Assembly: GCA_019421385.1 (NCBI GenBank)
Contig: JAHZFK010000014.1
Coordinates: forward strand, 45,675-70,252
From: Clostridiales bacterium
GTDB lineage: Bacteria; Bacillota; Clostridia; Oscillospirales; Butyricicoccaceae
Length of the DNA: 24,578 nucleotides
Direction of reading: 5' to 3'
Position numbers and translations under genes: made by a program. The stretch's first letter is position 1. Every line of letters begins with the position of its first letter. The notes beneath the pieces are model-generated. The model saw only the letters and a list, made by a program, of their open reading frames with translations. It had not been told where the DNA came from and ran no database searches. This document shows, piece after piece, positions 13,788 through 21,043 of the stretch.

Positions 13788-16541
13788 ATGCAACGAAGAA
13801 GCAGAATATCGAGGATATTTAGTTTATTTGTGGCTTTCCTATTGTTCGTCTCCACCATCACAACAGCATTTGGTGCTGGTTTTAGCTCAGCAGCTCCGGG
13901 ACCACAGTTTAGTGGTTCAGGACCATTAGCTGGTAACCAATGGGCAGGTGGAAATGCACAATTCTTACGAGTCACACTCTACTGGGCACCACGAGCCACA
14001 GATTCATCCAAGGCATTAGGTGAAGATGGAGCAGATTGGTCAAAGGTAATTAAGGTAGCTACATACGACTGGGCATCAGCGAATCCGGCATATAAAGTAG
14101 TGCAGCATTCCAATTTCTCTGATGCGCTTTATTACTATAAGTCTAGTAATATAAACAAAATGTCAAAGCAGTATGACTACTACGCCAAAACATCTACATC
14201 ACCATTAGGTCGCGTATTTGTAAACTATGCATCCTATAAGAATGATGCAGGTCAAACAATGTCATTCCCGTTACCAATTGGTACAAATGCTAGCAGCACG
14301 ACCAAAGTAAAAACATTCTTCACTCAAAGTGAGGTTATCAATCAGGCGTTATGGTTAGCAAAAGTAGCGAATGGTAGTTATACTAATCAATCAAGTGGTT
14401 TTGGTAAGGTAGGAGAAAAGGATTACAAGAATGGCATCTACTATAGCAAATTAGGCACAGTTCAGCAAGGCACCTATATGTTCACTGTAGAACCTGGAGT
14501 ATACACTCCAGTAAATGGAGTTTATACGGCAGCTACAATGCGTGACATTGTCAACTGGAAAGGTAATGACACAATTCTGGGCGACACTTCTGGTGTAGCT
14601 CCTTCATTAGCTCGCAACACCGCTACATCAGTTATGCTTGAGCCTAACATGAAGTATAAGGGACTGGGACTTGAATACAGACCGTTAGACCCCGGTATTC
14701 AGGGTGACTATTCATGGATGCGCAACAACAGAGACATCATGAGATTGTCTTATGGTATAGGCGTATTCATGCAATGGAGTAAAGTACAGCAACTTCCAGT
14801 AATAAATTATTATTATGATTTAACTGAGGAAGATTTTGTACGAGCGGGATTGCTATTAACGCCAGATGAAGCAGATTCTACACTGTATCACATTTATGAT
14901 GCAGATGGTAATGAGCTTTCAATTTATGAAGCAATCACTAATTATCCGGAGGTAGTGAATCGAAAGGCTAACAATGCTTCAACGGCAGCGGTAACGGGCA
15001 ATACCTACACTGCACCAAGCGAATCCAAAGCATTTAGTTTATCGGATGATGAAGAGAGTGGTCAAGTTAAAACATATAGTCTTATAGAGGGATATGTAAC
15101 GAATAAAGAAGTTACTGCTGGCTACTTAAATATCACCAATGATGGTGGTGGATTGCAGTTCTATGATAACAATGGCAAAGCAAACATCACAGAAGAAGCT
15201 AAGTCTCACACTCAAGACCCAGAGCTTACGCAAGAAAAGATAAAGCAATGGGATGATTCGGAGAAATTAGTTACAACAGTTGGAGAAAATGCAAAGGCAT
15301 CTAGGCTTGTTGGTCAATCGCATTTGAAAGTAGTAGAGGATGGAATACAATTAAATTTAGGGCAAGACAATGGCAGTTTACAGGGTGTTTTCCTTTATGT
15401 AGACATTAACGTTGGAATTATTCCACCTCCGCCCCCTGAATTTCAGGATGGCGACAAGGAGATAGTCCCATACATTCCACCCCAGTACACCAACGTAACG
15501 AAGATGTACTATGACAGTCCAGAGGCTACCACACCTTCCAAGACAACATCTGAGAAGATACCTACCACAGCAACGTATGAAATAGAAGATGAAGAAGAAT
15601 ACAAGGTAGTAGATTGGGTAATCGTTGATGATAATACGCCAGATGAGCCGGAGCCATATCCGACTTATGAAGAAGCGAAAGATAATCAATCCGAAGATGG
15701 TAAAACAGGAACTACACCGGGTAGTCTTGGACCATCTAACTGGACGAATCCAGATAGAGAGTTGTTTATCAAGTATGAAAAAGCACCAGAGGAAGAAGAA
15801 CCCGAGCCCCTTGATGGTTCCCTTCGCCTTACAGAGAAGCGAATTAGTTGGTTAAAGTCCTTAAAAGATATAGGCGGCATACCAACGATTACATTCCAAT
15901 GGGCAGCGATTACGGGTTCTGAAACCCACTATTGTGGTGATGAAGATTGTAGTGGGCATTCATGTAATGAGCACATAGGAAAAGATAGTTTCTTGCGGTT
16001 TGTAAGTAGTAACACCACACCTGTTAAATCAGACATAATGGGTAATAAATCAGGCTTTATGCCTTATGATGAAGATAATGTTTATGAGTTTAACAGAACG
16101 GATGATGGTGGTTCTTATGATATGAAGCCAAATTACTGGTATGTAATTTGGAGAGGCAAGGACATTCCAACCATAGCATCTTACAAATATGGTGATACAA
16201 CTGGTAGTGGTAAAGCTACGAGTGCTCCAATCATCAAGAATTTAATTGGTGAAAACATGGTAGGCATCAAGCCAGCTGGAGCACGTAATGCCAATAACAA
16301 CAGCTTCTACATGGATAGTTTTACGATTACAGAGGGTAAGTCGAATTATGATGCTAAAACTCTTTCAGCCTTTGTAAACGGGTTTGGTGCTCAAGCGGGT
16401 GGTGTAGGTGACCAAGCCTTTGCCAATACCCTTGATGAATACCATGACATCAGTGAGCAATATGAAAAGGCTGAGGAAGATGTGAAGATAGCCGAGGCGG
16501 AAAAGAATCAGAGACTTTCTATTCCCCTACTCCTCTTGTGA
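13788..16541 (+). CDS. Large secreted surface protein, unknown family
   Basis: 917 residues. It opens with a basic N-terminus (MQRRSRISRIF), a hydrophobic core and a likely cleavage after TAFGA (about 30), so it is exported. Residues 30-400 are Ser/Thr/Tyr-rich, probably beta. A proline run (IIPPPPPEFQ, about 545) and acidic segments (EDEEEYK; EEEEPEPLD near 668) mark linkers. Residues 714-729 (HYCGDEDCSGHSCNEH) form a Cys/His cluster that could bind metal or form disulfides. No LPXTG motif, SLH repeat or C-terminal membrane segment is visible, so retention may depend on the preceding SLH protein. It ends abruptly in a charged helix followed by RLSIPLLLL, which looks unlike a natural terminus; a frameshift or truncation is possible, although a terminator follows soon after. 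I do not recognise the family. Confidence 0.8.
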   Translation: MQRRSRISRIFSLFVAFLLFVSTITTAFGAGFSSAAPGPQFSGSGPLAGNQWAGGNAQFLRVTLYWAPRATDSSKALGEDGADWSKVIKVATYDWASANPAYKVVQHSNFSDALYYYKSSNINKMSKQYDYYAKTSTSPLGRVFVNYASYKNDAGQTMSFPLPIGTNASSTTKVKTFFTQSEVINQALWLAKVANGSYTNQSSGFGKVGEKDYKNGIYYSKLGTVQQGTYMFTVEPGVYTPVNGVYTAATMRDIVNWKGNDTILGDTSGVAPSLARNTATSVMLEPNMKYKGLGLEYRPLDPGIQGDYSWMRNNRDIMRLSYGIGVFMQWSKVQQLPVINYYYDLTEEDFVRAGLLLTPDEADSTLYHIYDADGNELSIYEAITNYPEVVNRKANNASTAAVTGNTYTAPSESKAFSLSDDEESGQVKTYSLIEGYVTNKEVTAGYLNITNDGGGLQFYDNNGKANITEEAKSHTQDPELTQEKIKQWDDSEKLVTTVGENAKASRLVGQSHLKVVEDGIQLNLGQDNGSLQGVFLYVDINVGIIPPPPPEFQDGDKEIVPYIPPQYTNVTKMYYDSPEATTPSKTTSEKIPTTATYEIEDEEEYKVVDWVIVDDNTPDEPEPYPTYEEAKDNQSEDGKTGTTPGSLGPSNWTNPDRELFIKYEKAPEEEEPEPLDGSLRLTEKRISWLKSLKDIGGIPTITFQWAAITGSETHYCGDEDCSGHSCNEHIGKDSFLRFVSSNTTPVKSDIMGNKSGFMPYDEDNVYEFNRTDDGGSYDMKPNYWYVIWRGKDIPTIASYKYGDTTGSGKATSAPIIKNLIGENMVGIKPAGARNANNNSFYMDSFTITEGKSNYDAKTLSAFVNGFGAQAGGVGDQAFANTLDEYHDISEQYEKAEEDVKIAEAEKNQRLSIPLLLL

Positions 16542-16575
16542 TGTGGGGATGAAGTTTATAAGCTTAAAGGAGTTG

Positions 16576-16602
16576 ACACTCAAGTGTGAGTGTTATTTTT
16601 TT
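16576..16602 (+). terminator. Intrinsic terminator of the surface locus
   Basis: ACACTCA (16576-16582) pairs with TGAGTGT (16587-16593), loop AGTG, followed by TATTTTTTT. It lies 35 bases after the stop of the 917-residue protein. Confidence 0.8.
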
Positions 16603-17090
16603 GCCTGTGATTATGACATTGTGGGCAGTTGGCAGCATTGGCAAGTGCGGAATGCAGGAAGTGTTTATCGGATAAACAATATGTGTTAGGATAGGGCGTA
16701 TGGTTTACATATCCGTATGGATTTTAAAAATGGACAGTGTCAAAATTTTGTGATGCATTGTAGATATACGTTGTTAGTTCAGCATCAAAAGCAAAATGTA
16801 TCATAAGCGATTAAGTGTCGGAAAATGTGTAAAAATCAGATAGTTCCCTTGAAAAAATGCAAAATCATTGCCGATCGGGACGGTTTGACTAGTTGTAAAA
16901 TTGTCCGACATTCTGCTATACATTGTGCGGAGAGCATTAAAATAAAAATTTGATGGAAAAAAAGATGGATAAAGTACTTTAAAAGCAAATGAGACATAAA
17001 TATTGGGGTTAGATTCATTGATTAAGATTGCAGCATAATTTGTTTGGATTAGTACTGTTATGAGAAGAATGTTTATTGAGGAATTGGAAT
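16603..17090 (+). other. Noncoding stretch ending at an orphan terminator; candidate small RNA
   Basis: No ORF is credible here. Dyads include TGTCGGA (16816-16822) with TCCGACA (about 16905-16911) and the palindrome CCGATCGG (near 16872). Because the previous gene already has its own terminator, the terminator at 17091 must serve a transcript that begins inside this stretch. I find no convincing promoter. Confidence 0.35.
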
Positions 17091-17120
17091 AACACTCCTG
17101 CTGGGGTGTTATTTTTTTTT
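17091..17120 (+). terminator. Orphan intrinsic terminator
   Basis: AACACTCC (17091-17098) pairs with GGGGTGTT (17103-17110, one G-U), loop TGCT, followed by a run of nine T. No gene ends nearby. Confidence 0.8.
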
Positions 17121-17307
17121 GTAGTTGAGTATGGCATTTGTGATTTATCTATTCTGATAAGTTGATGAACAATACGCCATCAGTATAAATAATAAGTAAA
17201 AAAAGTGATGCTGTCTGAATGAAAGCTGTTACAGTACTGATATTATAAACAACTATGATAAATACATAGATGTAATATATAAATAAATTAAAAAAAGGGG
17301 AAATGTT

Positions 17308-17499
17308 ATGGTTATTAGTACATCGGATTCAATCAAAATATACGACGAGAATAGCAATCAAGTTTATCGGGAAATTCATCTTTCGATAAATGCGAATGGG
17401 GACGCAGTAAGCATAGAAAACATGAAAAATGCTATAGCAAATGCCATTATGGCAATGGGACAATTGGTTAAAGCAACGCAGATCAGGGAGGACAGATAA
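17308..17499 (+). CDS. Unknown 63-residue protein
   Basis: The ATG follows AAGGGGAA with suitable spacing. The product is soluble, with a beta-like first half (IKIYDENSNQVYREIHLSI) and a helical second half (SIENMKNAIANAIMAMGQLV). Its stop (17497-17499) is 1 base before the next start and it contains that gene's ribosome site (AGGGAGGA), so the two are translationally coupled. A weak promoter (TTGATG 17162-17167, TATAAA 17184-17189, 16-base spacing) precedes it. I do not recognise the family. A two-protein complex is plausible. Confidence 0.65.
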   Translation: MVISTSDSIKIYDENSNQVYREIHLSINANGDAVSIENMKNAIANAIMAMGQLVKATQIREDR

Positions 17500-17500
17500 T

Positions 17501-17737
17501 ATGGCAGATTTAGGAGCAAGTGCAAAAGTATCCGGTAAGATACCAAAGCGGGCTTTGCAGTTTATTGGAGTAAAGCGGGTTTCAGGTGGATATTACTTGT
17601 ATGATAATAAATCAGGACAGTTGCTTGCAAGCCTATCCATTATCGAAGGCGCAAATGATATGTTGAACTCTCATTTGCGTGATGTAGTTATCTCAATTTA
17701 CTATGAGTATGGAAAAGTGTTAGGGATATATAATTAA
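17501..17737 (+). CDS. Unknown 78-residue protein
   Basis: Start chosen at the ATG at 17501, with AGGGAGGA 8 bases upstream; the open frame back to 17441 overlaps the preceding gene and lacks a ribosome site. The product begins MADLGASAKVSGKIPKRALQ and is basic at the N-terminus; the middle (GGYYLYDNKSGQLLASLS) looks like a small beta unit followed by a helix. There is no signal peptide. It is probably made together with the 63-residue protein. Its position just before the integrase region suggests a role in element maintenance or recombination, but this is position only. Confidence 0.65.
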   Translation: MADLGASAKVSGKIPKRALQFIGVKRVSGGYYLYDNKSGQLLASLSIIEGANDMLNSHLRDVVISIYYEYGKVLGIYN

Positions 17738-18202
17738 GCTGTATCCATACTAGTTGTCGTAAAAGAAGGCAATGTATTTTAGGTGTTGATTTGGTTTAAT
17801 GGCATATTATCATTGATGAATCAGTGGGATATGACCAGAGTAAAAGATGAAATTAGTAAAAAATGACCAAGAAAAAAGAAAAACCAAATAGAAAATAACC
17901 AAAATGAATTACCATGGGATTAAAACTTTGGATAGCTGGTTAAATTCGCGGAACAGATAGGAATTTGAAGTGATTTGGAGGAAAAGAAAAAATAAATCCA
18001 GAAAAAAAGGATTTGGAGTTTTATACCATGTTCAAAAATGGATTGGATTTTAGGAGTTGAGTAAAGCATCTTTTTGGTAAAGGACATTTTCAAATCCAAT
18101 AAGACTAAGGGTAGCCCAATAGACGTTGGTGCTGTCGAGTAATACCATGAAAAGAACTTTTTCATATAAGGGGTATCAAAAAAATAGGAGTGGTACCGAT
18201 AT
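17738..18202. other. Noncoding stretch before the integrase
   Basis: AT-rich, and stop codons close all + frames. The minus-strand ORF at 17920-18294 overlaps the integrase start and has the hydrophobic composition of antisense to AT-rich DNA. I see no clear terminator, tRNA or repeat. The integrase ribosome site AGGAG is at 18186-18190. Confidence 0.5.
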
Positions 18203-19705
18203 ATGGGAAAAATAGAAAAAGCAATGATGAATATTACTAGTGCAGCAGAGTTAATGGGGTTACAAGAAGATGAACTGCGTGATTTGATTGACAATGGGGA
18301 TATTCAAGCTTTTGGCAGTCAAAAGACTTTGATCAGGAAATCAGATTTATACAAATTCTTAGGTGAAAAACCTGACGAAAACACTATTGAACGAGAAGAA
18401 GCATCAGCGTTATCATCCTGCAACAAAGTTTATGAGGGTGATGATATGAGAGAAAGCAAAGCGCGACCTTATTATAATAATAGACGTAGATGCTATCAGA
18501 TGTCCCCGTATATTGAATGCGCGGATGGAAAGAAAAGGATAACAGTAAGCGGAGCAACAGAGGAAGAAGTATTAAACAAAGTAAGGGTGATTCAACAACA
18601 AGCGTATTATAGAGCAGAGACAGAGCCAATGGTAGGGTATCAACCCATAAAGCGTTGTACAATGGCGCAATTGGCTGATGAATGGTTTGAAATGAAACAT
18701 GCAAAGGTGAAAGAAGCAACAATTGAATCATATTCGCCACCATACAAAGAGATCAGAGACTTGTTGGGTGACATGTATGTAGATGAAGTAGATTTTAGGG
18801 ATATAGAAAAATATTTCCAATGGAAAAGGGAACAACGGGGAGAAGAATTTTCCGATTCTACATACAAGATTCGACGCAAAGTATTGAGCGAAATGTTCCA
18901 GTATGCAGAAAAATGCAAGTATCTGGTCAGGGGTGGGAATCCAATGAAAGATAGACCGGACATTCCAAAGGGAATCCCGACAAACCGTGAGGACAGATAC
19001 TTAGGAAAAGAGCAGGTACAGGCATTGATGGAGGCATTAAAACCGAATAAGCAATATTACACCATAGCCTTTGTCTTATTTACAACAGGAATGAGAATTG
19101 GGGAATTGTGTGCATTACAGTGGAAAGATATTGTACCGTCACTGAGCAAGAATGGCGACATTTATTATGCTATAAATGTGGAAAGGGCAATGACAAAAAA
19201 TAAAAATTTCATTCCCAACAGTGATGAGAATAGACGTTATGTTGTGGGTGACACGAAAACAACTTGTGGAGTGCGAAAAATTTACATAAAGAAAGATGTA
19301 TATGATGTTTTGCAGCAATGGAAAGAGTATATGGAAAGTGATTCGGAATTAGCGCACAAAAGAGCGGTCAATAAAACCAAGGGCTATGTTTTCGTCAATA
19401 GGAATGGGCAGACGATCAACTCCAATTCGTTACGTAATACAATGAACCGATATTTAAAGAAGAGGGCAGAGCAAATGGAAAGCAGTGGAGAGTATGATGC
19501 ACAAGAGATAAGGATAAGGTTTCATGATTTGCGCCATACTTTCGCATCGTTGCTGCTAGCTGCAGGAACAGACATTGTGACGACAAGCCGAATTCTGGGA
19601 CACTCCAGTATAAAAATAACGGGAGATTACTATATCACGGTTACAGATAAAAAGCTGGAGGACGGAGCGGACAAAGTGGCAGAGATAGCACTAGCTGCAA
19701 TATGA
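18203..19705 (+). CDS. Tyrosine site-specific integrase with fused excisionase-like N-terminal helix-turn-helix
   Basis: 500 residues. Residues 9-54 (NITSAAELMGLQEDELRDLI...RKSDLYKFLG) match the excisionase/MerR-type helix-turn-helix normally found in separate Xis proteins. An arm-site-binding-like segment follows (about 88-135), then the SAM-like core-binding domain (about 150-245) and the catalytic domain (265-500). Active-site residues are R298 (GMRIGELCALQW), K352, H441 and R444 (HDLRHTFAS), H467 (LGHSS) and Y477 (GDYYITV). All are present, so it should be active. AGGAG lies 12 bases before the ATG. It would cut within the tRNA-Pro core at 6435-6449/20084-20098. The fused domain may give the enzyme its own directionality control or extra arm binding. 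That idea is inference. Confidence 0.93.
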   Translation: MGKIEKAMMNITSAAELMGLQEDELRDLIDNGDIQAFGSQKTLIRKSDLYKFLGEKPDENTIEREEASALSSCNKVYEGDDMRESKARPYYNNRRRCYQMSPYIECADGKKRITVSGATEEEVLNKVRVIQQQAYYRAETEPMVGYQPIKRCTMAQLADEWFEMKHAKVKEATIESYSPPYKEIRDLLGDMYVDEVDFRDIEKYFQWKREQRGEEFSDSTYKIRRKVLSEMFQYAEKCKYLVRGGNPMKDRPDIPKGIPTNREDRYLGKEQVQALMEALKPNKQYYTIAFVLFTTGMRIGELCALQWKDIVPSLSKNGDIYYAINVERAMTKNKNFIPNSDENRRYVVGDTKTTCGVRKIYIKKDVYDVLQQWKEYMESDSELAHKRAVNKTKGYVFVNRNGQTINSNSLRNTMNRYLKKRAEQMESSGEYDAQEIRIRFHDLRHTFASLLLAAGTDIVTTSRILGHSSIKITGDYYITVTDKKLEDGADKVAEIALAAI

Positions 19706-19749
19706 TAAGATAGTTTATCCAGAAAGAAGGCAGTTAGCAGATTAGAAAT

Positions 19750-19791
19750 ATGAGCAGATTACTCTATCATCGAATAGAGTAGTCTGCTCAT
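19750..19791. other. 18-bp hairpin after the integrase gene
   Basis: ATGAGCAGATTACTCTAT (19750-19767) pairs with ATAGAGTAGTCTGCTCAT (19774-19791) with one G-U, loop CATCGA. No T-run follows on either strand, so it may protect the integrase mRNA 3' end or act as a weak terminator. Confidence 0.7.
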
Positions 19792-19870
19792 GAAAAAGAT
19801 GATATACAATAAAATCAATCAGTAATAAATTTAGCAAGATAACTTATTAAAGTGAGAGTCATATAATGAG

Positions 19871-19930
19871 CGCTAACAAACGCTGACAAACGCAGACAAG
19901 GCGCTGACAAACGCAGACAAGGCGTAGACA
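19871..19930 (+). repeat. Six short direct repeats phased at 10-11 bp next to attR
   Basis: CGCTAACAAA, CGCTGACAAA, CGCAGACAAGG, CGCTGACAAA, CGCAGACAAGG and CGTAGACAG follow each other at about one DNA turn each. Location between integrase and crossover site, about 155 bases from the core, fits arm-type binding sites for the integrase or its excisionase-like domain. Confidence 0.75.
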
Positions 19931-20000
19931 GAAAAGGGGGTATGCAGTATGGATTTTTTAAGAAAAAAGAAAAAAGAAGAGGGTAACCCAGAATTTTTCC

Positions 20001-20029
20001 TTGACAATGGATGTAAAATTTGTTATCAT
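20001..20029 (+). promoter_or_regulatory. Element-borne promoter of the intact tRNA-Pro
   Basis: TTGACA (20001-20006) and TATCAT (20024-20029) are 17 bases apart, 30 bases before the tRNA. Near-identical in layout and most bases to the host copy at 6355-6383, including flanking TTCC and ATTTTAGCA. Confidence 0.85.
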
Positions 20030-20059
20030 ATTTTAGCAAGATTTAATATGAATGCATAT

Positions 20060-20136
20060 CCGGGTGTAGCTCAGCATGGAAGAGTGCTTGACTGGGGGTC
20101 AAGAGGCCGCAGGTTCAAGTCCTGTCACTCGGACCA
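20060..20136 (+). tRNA. tRNA-Pro(GGG), chimaeric: 5' half from the element, 3' half from the host
   Basis: The cloverleaf folds fully. Acceptor CCGGGTG pairs with CACTCGG (one G-U); the D-stem is GCTC/GAGT; the anticodon stem is CTTGA/TCAAG with loop CTGGGGG, anticodon GGG at 20094-20096 and G37. The T-stem is GCAGG/CCTGT with TTCAAGT loop, followed by A73 and an encoded CCA. It decodes proline CCC/CCU. The 5' half to 20098 lies inside the element; the rest is host. The D-arm differs from the abandoned host half at 6412, with paired changes that keep the stem. Confidence 0.95.
20084..20098 (+). repeat. Attachment core, right copy (attR)
   Basis: GTGCTTGACTGGGGG, identical to 6435-6449. It ends at tRNA position 38, immediately before the 3' strand of the anticodon stem. 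Confidence 0.85.
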
Positions 20137-20137
20137 G

Positions 20138-20178
20138 TGCTGAGTATCATTTTTAATGGTACTCAGCATTTTATTTTT
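20138..20178 (+). terminator. tRNA terminator
   Basis: TGCTGAGTATCAT (20138-20150) pairs with ATGGTACTCAGCA (20156-20168, one wobble), followed by TTTTATTTTT. It begins 2 bases after the CCA end. Confidence 0.9.
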
Positions 20179-20283
20179 GCCTTTTTTGTAATGTTTTTGT
20201 AAGAAATCATCATGTTTATGCCCCCGGGTTATTTTTTCTCTTACTGTTCTCACAATAAACGCACAGCTCTCAATCCCCTATTG

Positions 20284-20348
20284 GTAAGCGAAATGTTAGC
20301 GAACGTCAGCGATTTATCAGCAAATACGCCCTACAATCTCTCGCTAAC
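20284..20348 (-). repeat. Degenerate arm-site-like motifs outside the element, opposite orientation
   Basis: GTAAGCG (20284-20290), GTTAGCG (20295-20301) and GTCAGCG (20305-20311) are reverse-strand versions of the CGCT(G/A)AC motif at 19871-19930, again spaced 10-11 bases; one forward CGCTAAC is at 20342-20348. They lie beside the integrase remnant, in its orientation. The rest of 20179-20430 holds nothing recognisable. Confidence 0.5.
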
Positions 20349-20430
20349 GAGTTTTGAGAAAAAATTTTTTCGAACATTTAGCAGTGCACTTCCAAATAAA
20401 CTCCATTCAAAATTTTCAAGTCTGCATATT

Positions 20431-20469
20431 GAAAAGAGCACCTAATCGATTTGGTTAGGTGCTCTTTTC
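20431..20469. terminator. Bidirectional hairpin terminator
   Basis: GAAAAGAGCACCTAA (20431-20445) pairs perfectly with TTAGGTGCTCTTTTC (20455-20469). It lies 25 bases beyond the stop of the minus-strand integrase remnant and probably was its terminator. Confidence 0.8.
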
Positions 20470-20493
20470 ATGTTCTTTCTTCCTAAGATATAT

Positions 20494-20793
20494 TTATACA
20501 CTACACGATTTCAGATGCAATACGAGATATACAATTTGCACCCTTTTTTCTTGTTGCTCTGTGATTGTTGCATAATAATCTGCGGTGATGCTCGTGTCAG
20601 TATGCCAGAGTAACCGACTGGTTTTAAGGAGGCTCACGCCATTTTGCAACATTAGTGATGCGAATGCATGTCGAAAATCGCGAAATTTAATCGTGTGCTT
20701 GCAGGAATCAATTTGATCACTTTTATCCATGTTTTGCAGCTGTTGTGGGAATGGCACCTGCAACAGCTGTTCTGCCTTTCTATCTATGATCAA
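20494..20793 (-). pseudogene. Decayed tyrosine integrase, C-terminal remnant
   Basis: A 99-codon frame preserves the end of an integrase catalytic domain: IKFRDFRHAFASLMLQNGV, then LLWHTDTSITADYYATIT. The HxxR box has lost its histidine (FRDFRH for FHDLRH) and LGH reads LWH, while the tyrosine remains. The N-terminal domains and the first catalytic arginine are missing. It is therefore inactive, the relic of another element of similar type that used this region, oriented opposite to the resident integrase. The initial MIIDRKAEQ is probably not the original start. Confidence 0.85.
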
Positions 20794-21043
20794 ATATTAT
20801 GTCCTTTATTGTAGCAGAAATTTTGTGCTTCCACAATTATTTTGACCGTACCGTCGGTTGCGTCTGGATTGTGTTTTTCCTTTTTCTACTTTTATTACAT
20901 CTTAGCCATCAGCTGCTTGATTCCCTGCGGTTTAGCGCTGGGGACACCATGCTCCACACGTCAATGCCTGCGCCTAGGGCCAAACAAGGGTATGTGAGAT
21001 ATCAATGGCAGAAAAAGAGAACCTATGCTTATGTGGCAAACAA
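20794..21043. other. Intergenic stretch, nothing recognised
   Basis: The plus-strand frames open here (for example 20799-21107) run through the downstream terminator, lack ribosome sites and resemble no family that I know. The stretch may be residue of the same decayed element. Confidence 0.4.

Larger units (their letters stand above)
6450..20098 (+). mobile_element. 13.65-kb integrative element in tRNA-Pro
   Basis: The element is bounded by 15-bp direct repeats inside tRNA-Pro, is AT-rich against a GC-rich flank, and carries a tyrosine integrase next to the right end with phased short repeats between integrase and att site. Cargo: adenine methyltransferase, SprT-like protease, serine recombinase, two secreted surface proteins and several unknown small proteins. 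No conjugation, mobilisation, phage structural or replication gene is visible, so it is best called an integrative element or genomic island. The right end includes a tRNA promoter and 5' tRNA half that keep the target tRNA functional after insertion. Confidence 0.88.

Noticed and set aside
17920..18294. 124-codon minus-strand ORF before the integrase
   Set aside because: It overlaps the integrase start, is Phe/Ile/Ser-rich as expected from antisense of A-rich DNA, and lacks a ribosome site.
19871..19930. CRISPR-like short repeats
   Set aside because: Units are only 10-11 bp and contiguous with no spacers, and no cas gene is present.
19949..20143. 64-codon ORF ahead of and across the tRNA
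   Set aside because: It runs through the tRNA promoter and the complete tRNA gene, a well-known false ORF pattern.
20212..20445. 77-codon ORF after the tRNA
   Set aside because: No ribosome site, covers the degenerate arm motifs and ends in the terminator stem; no family resemblance.
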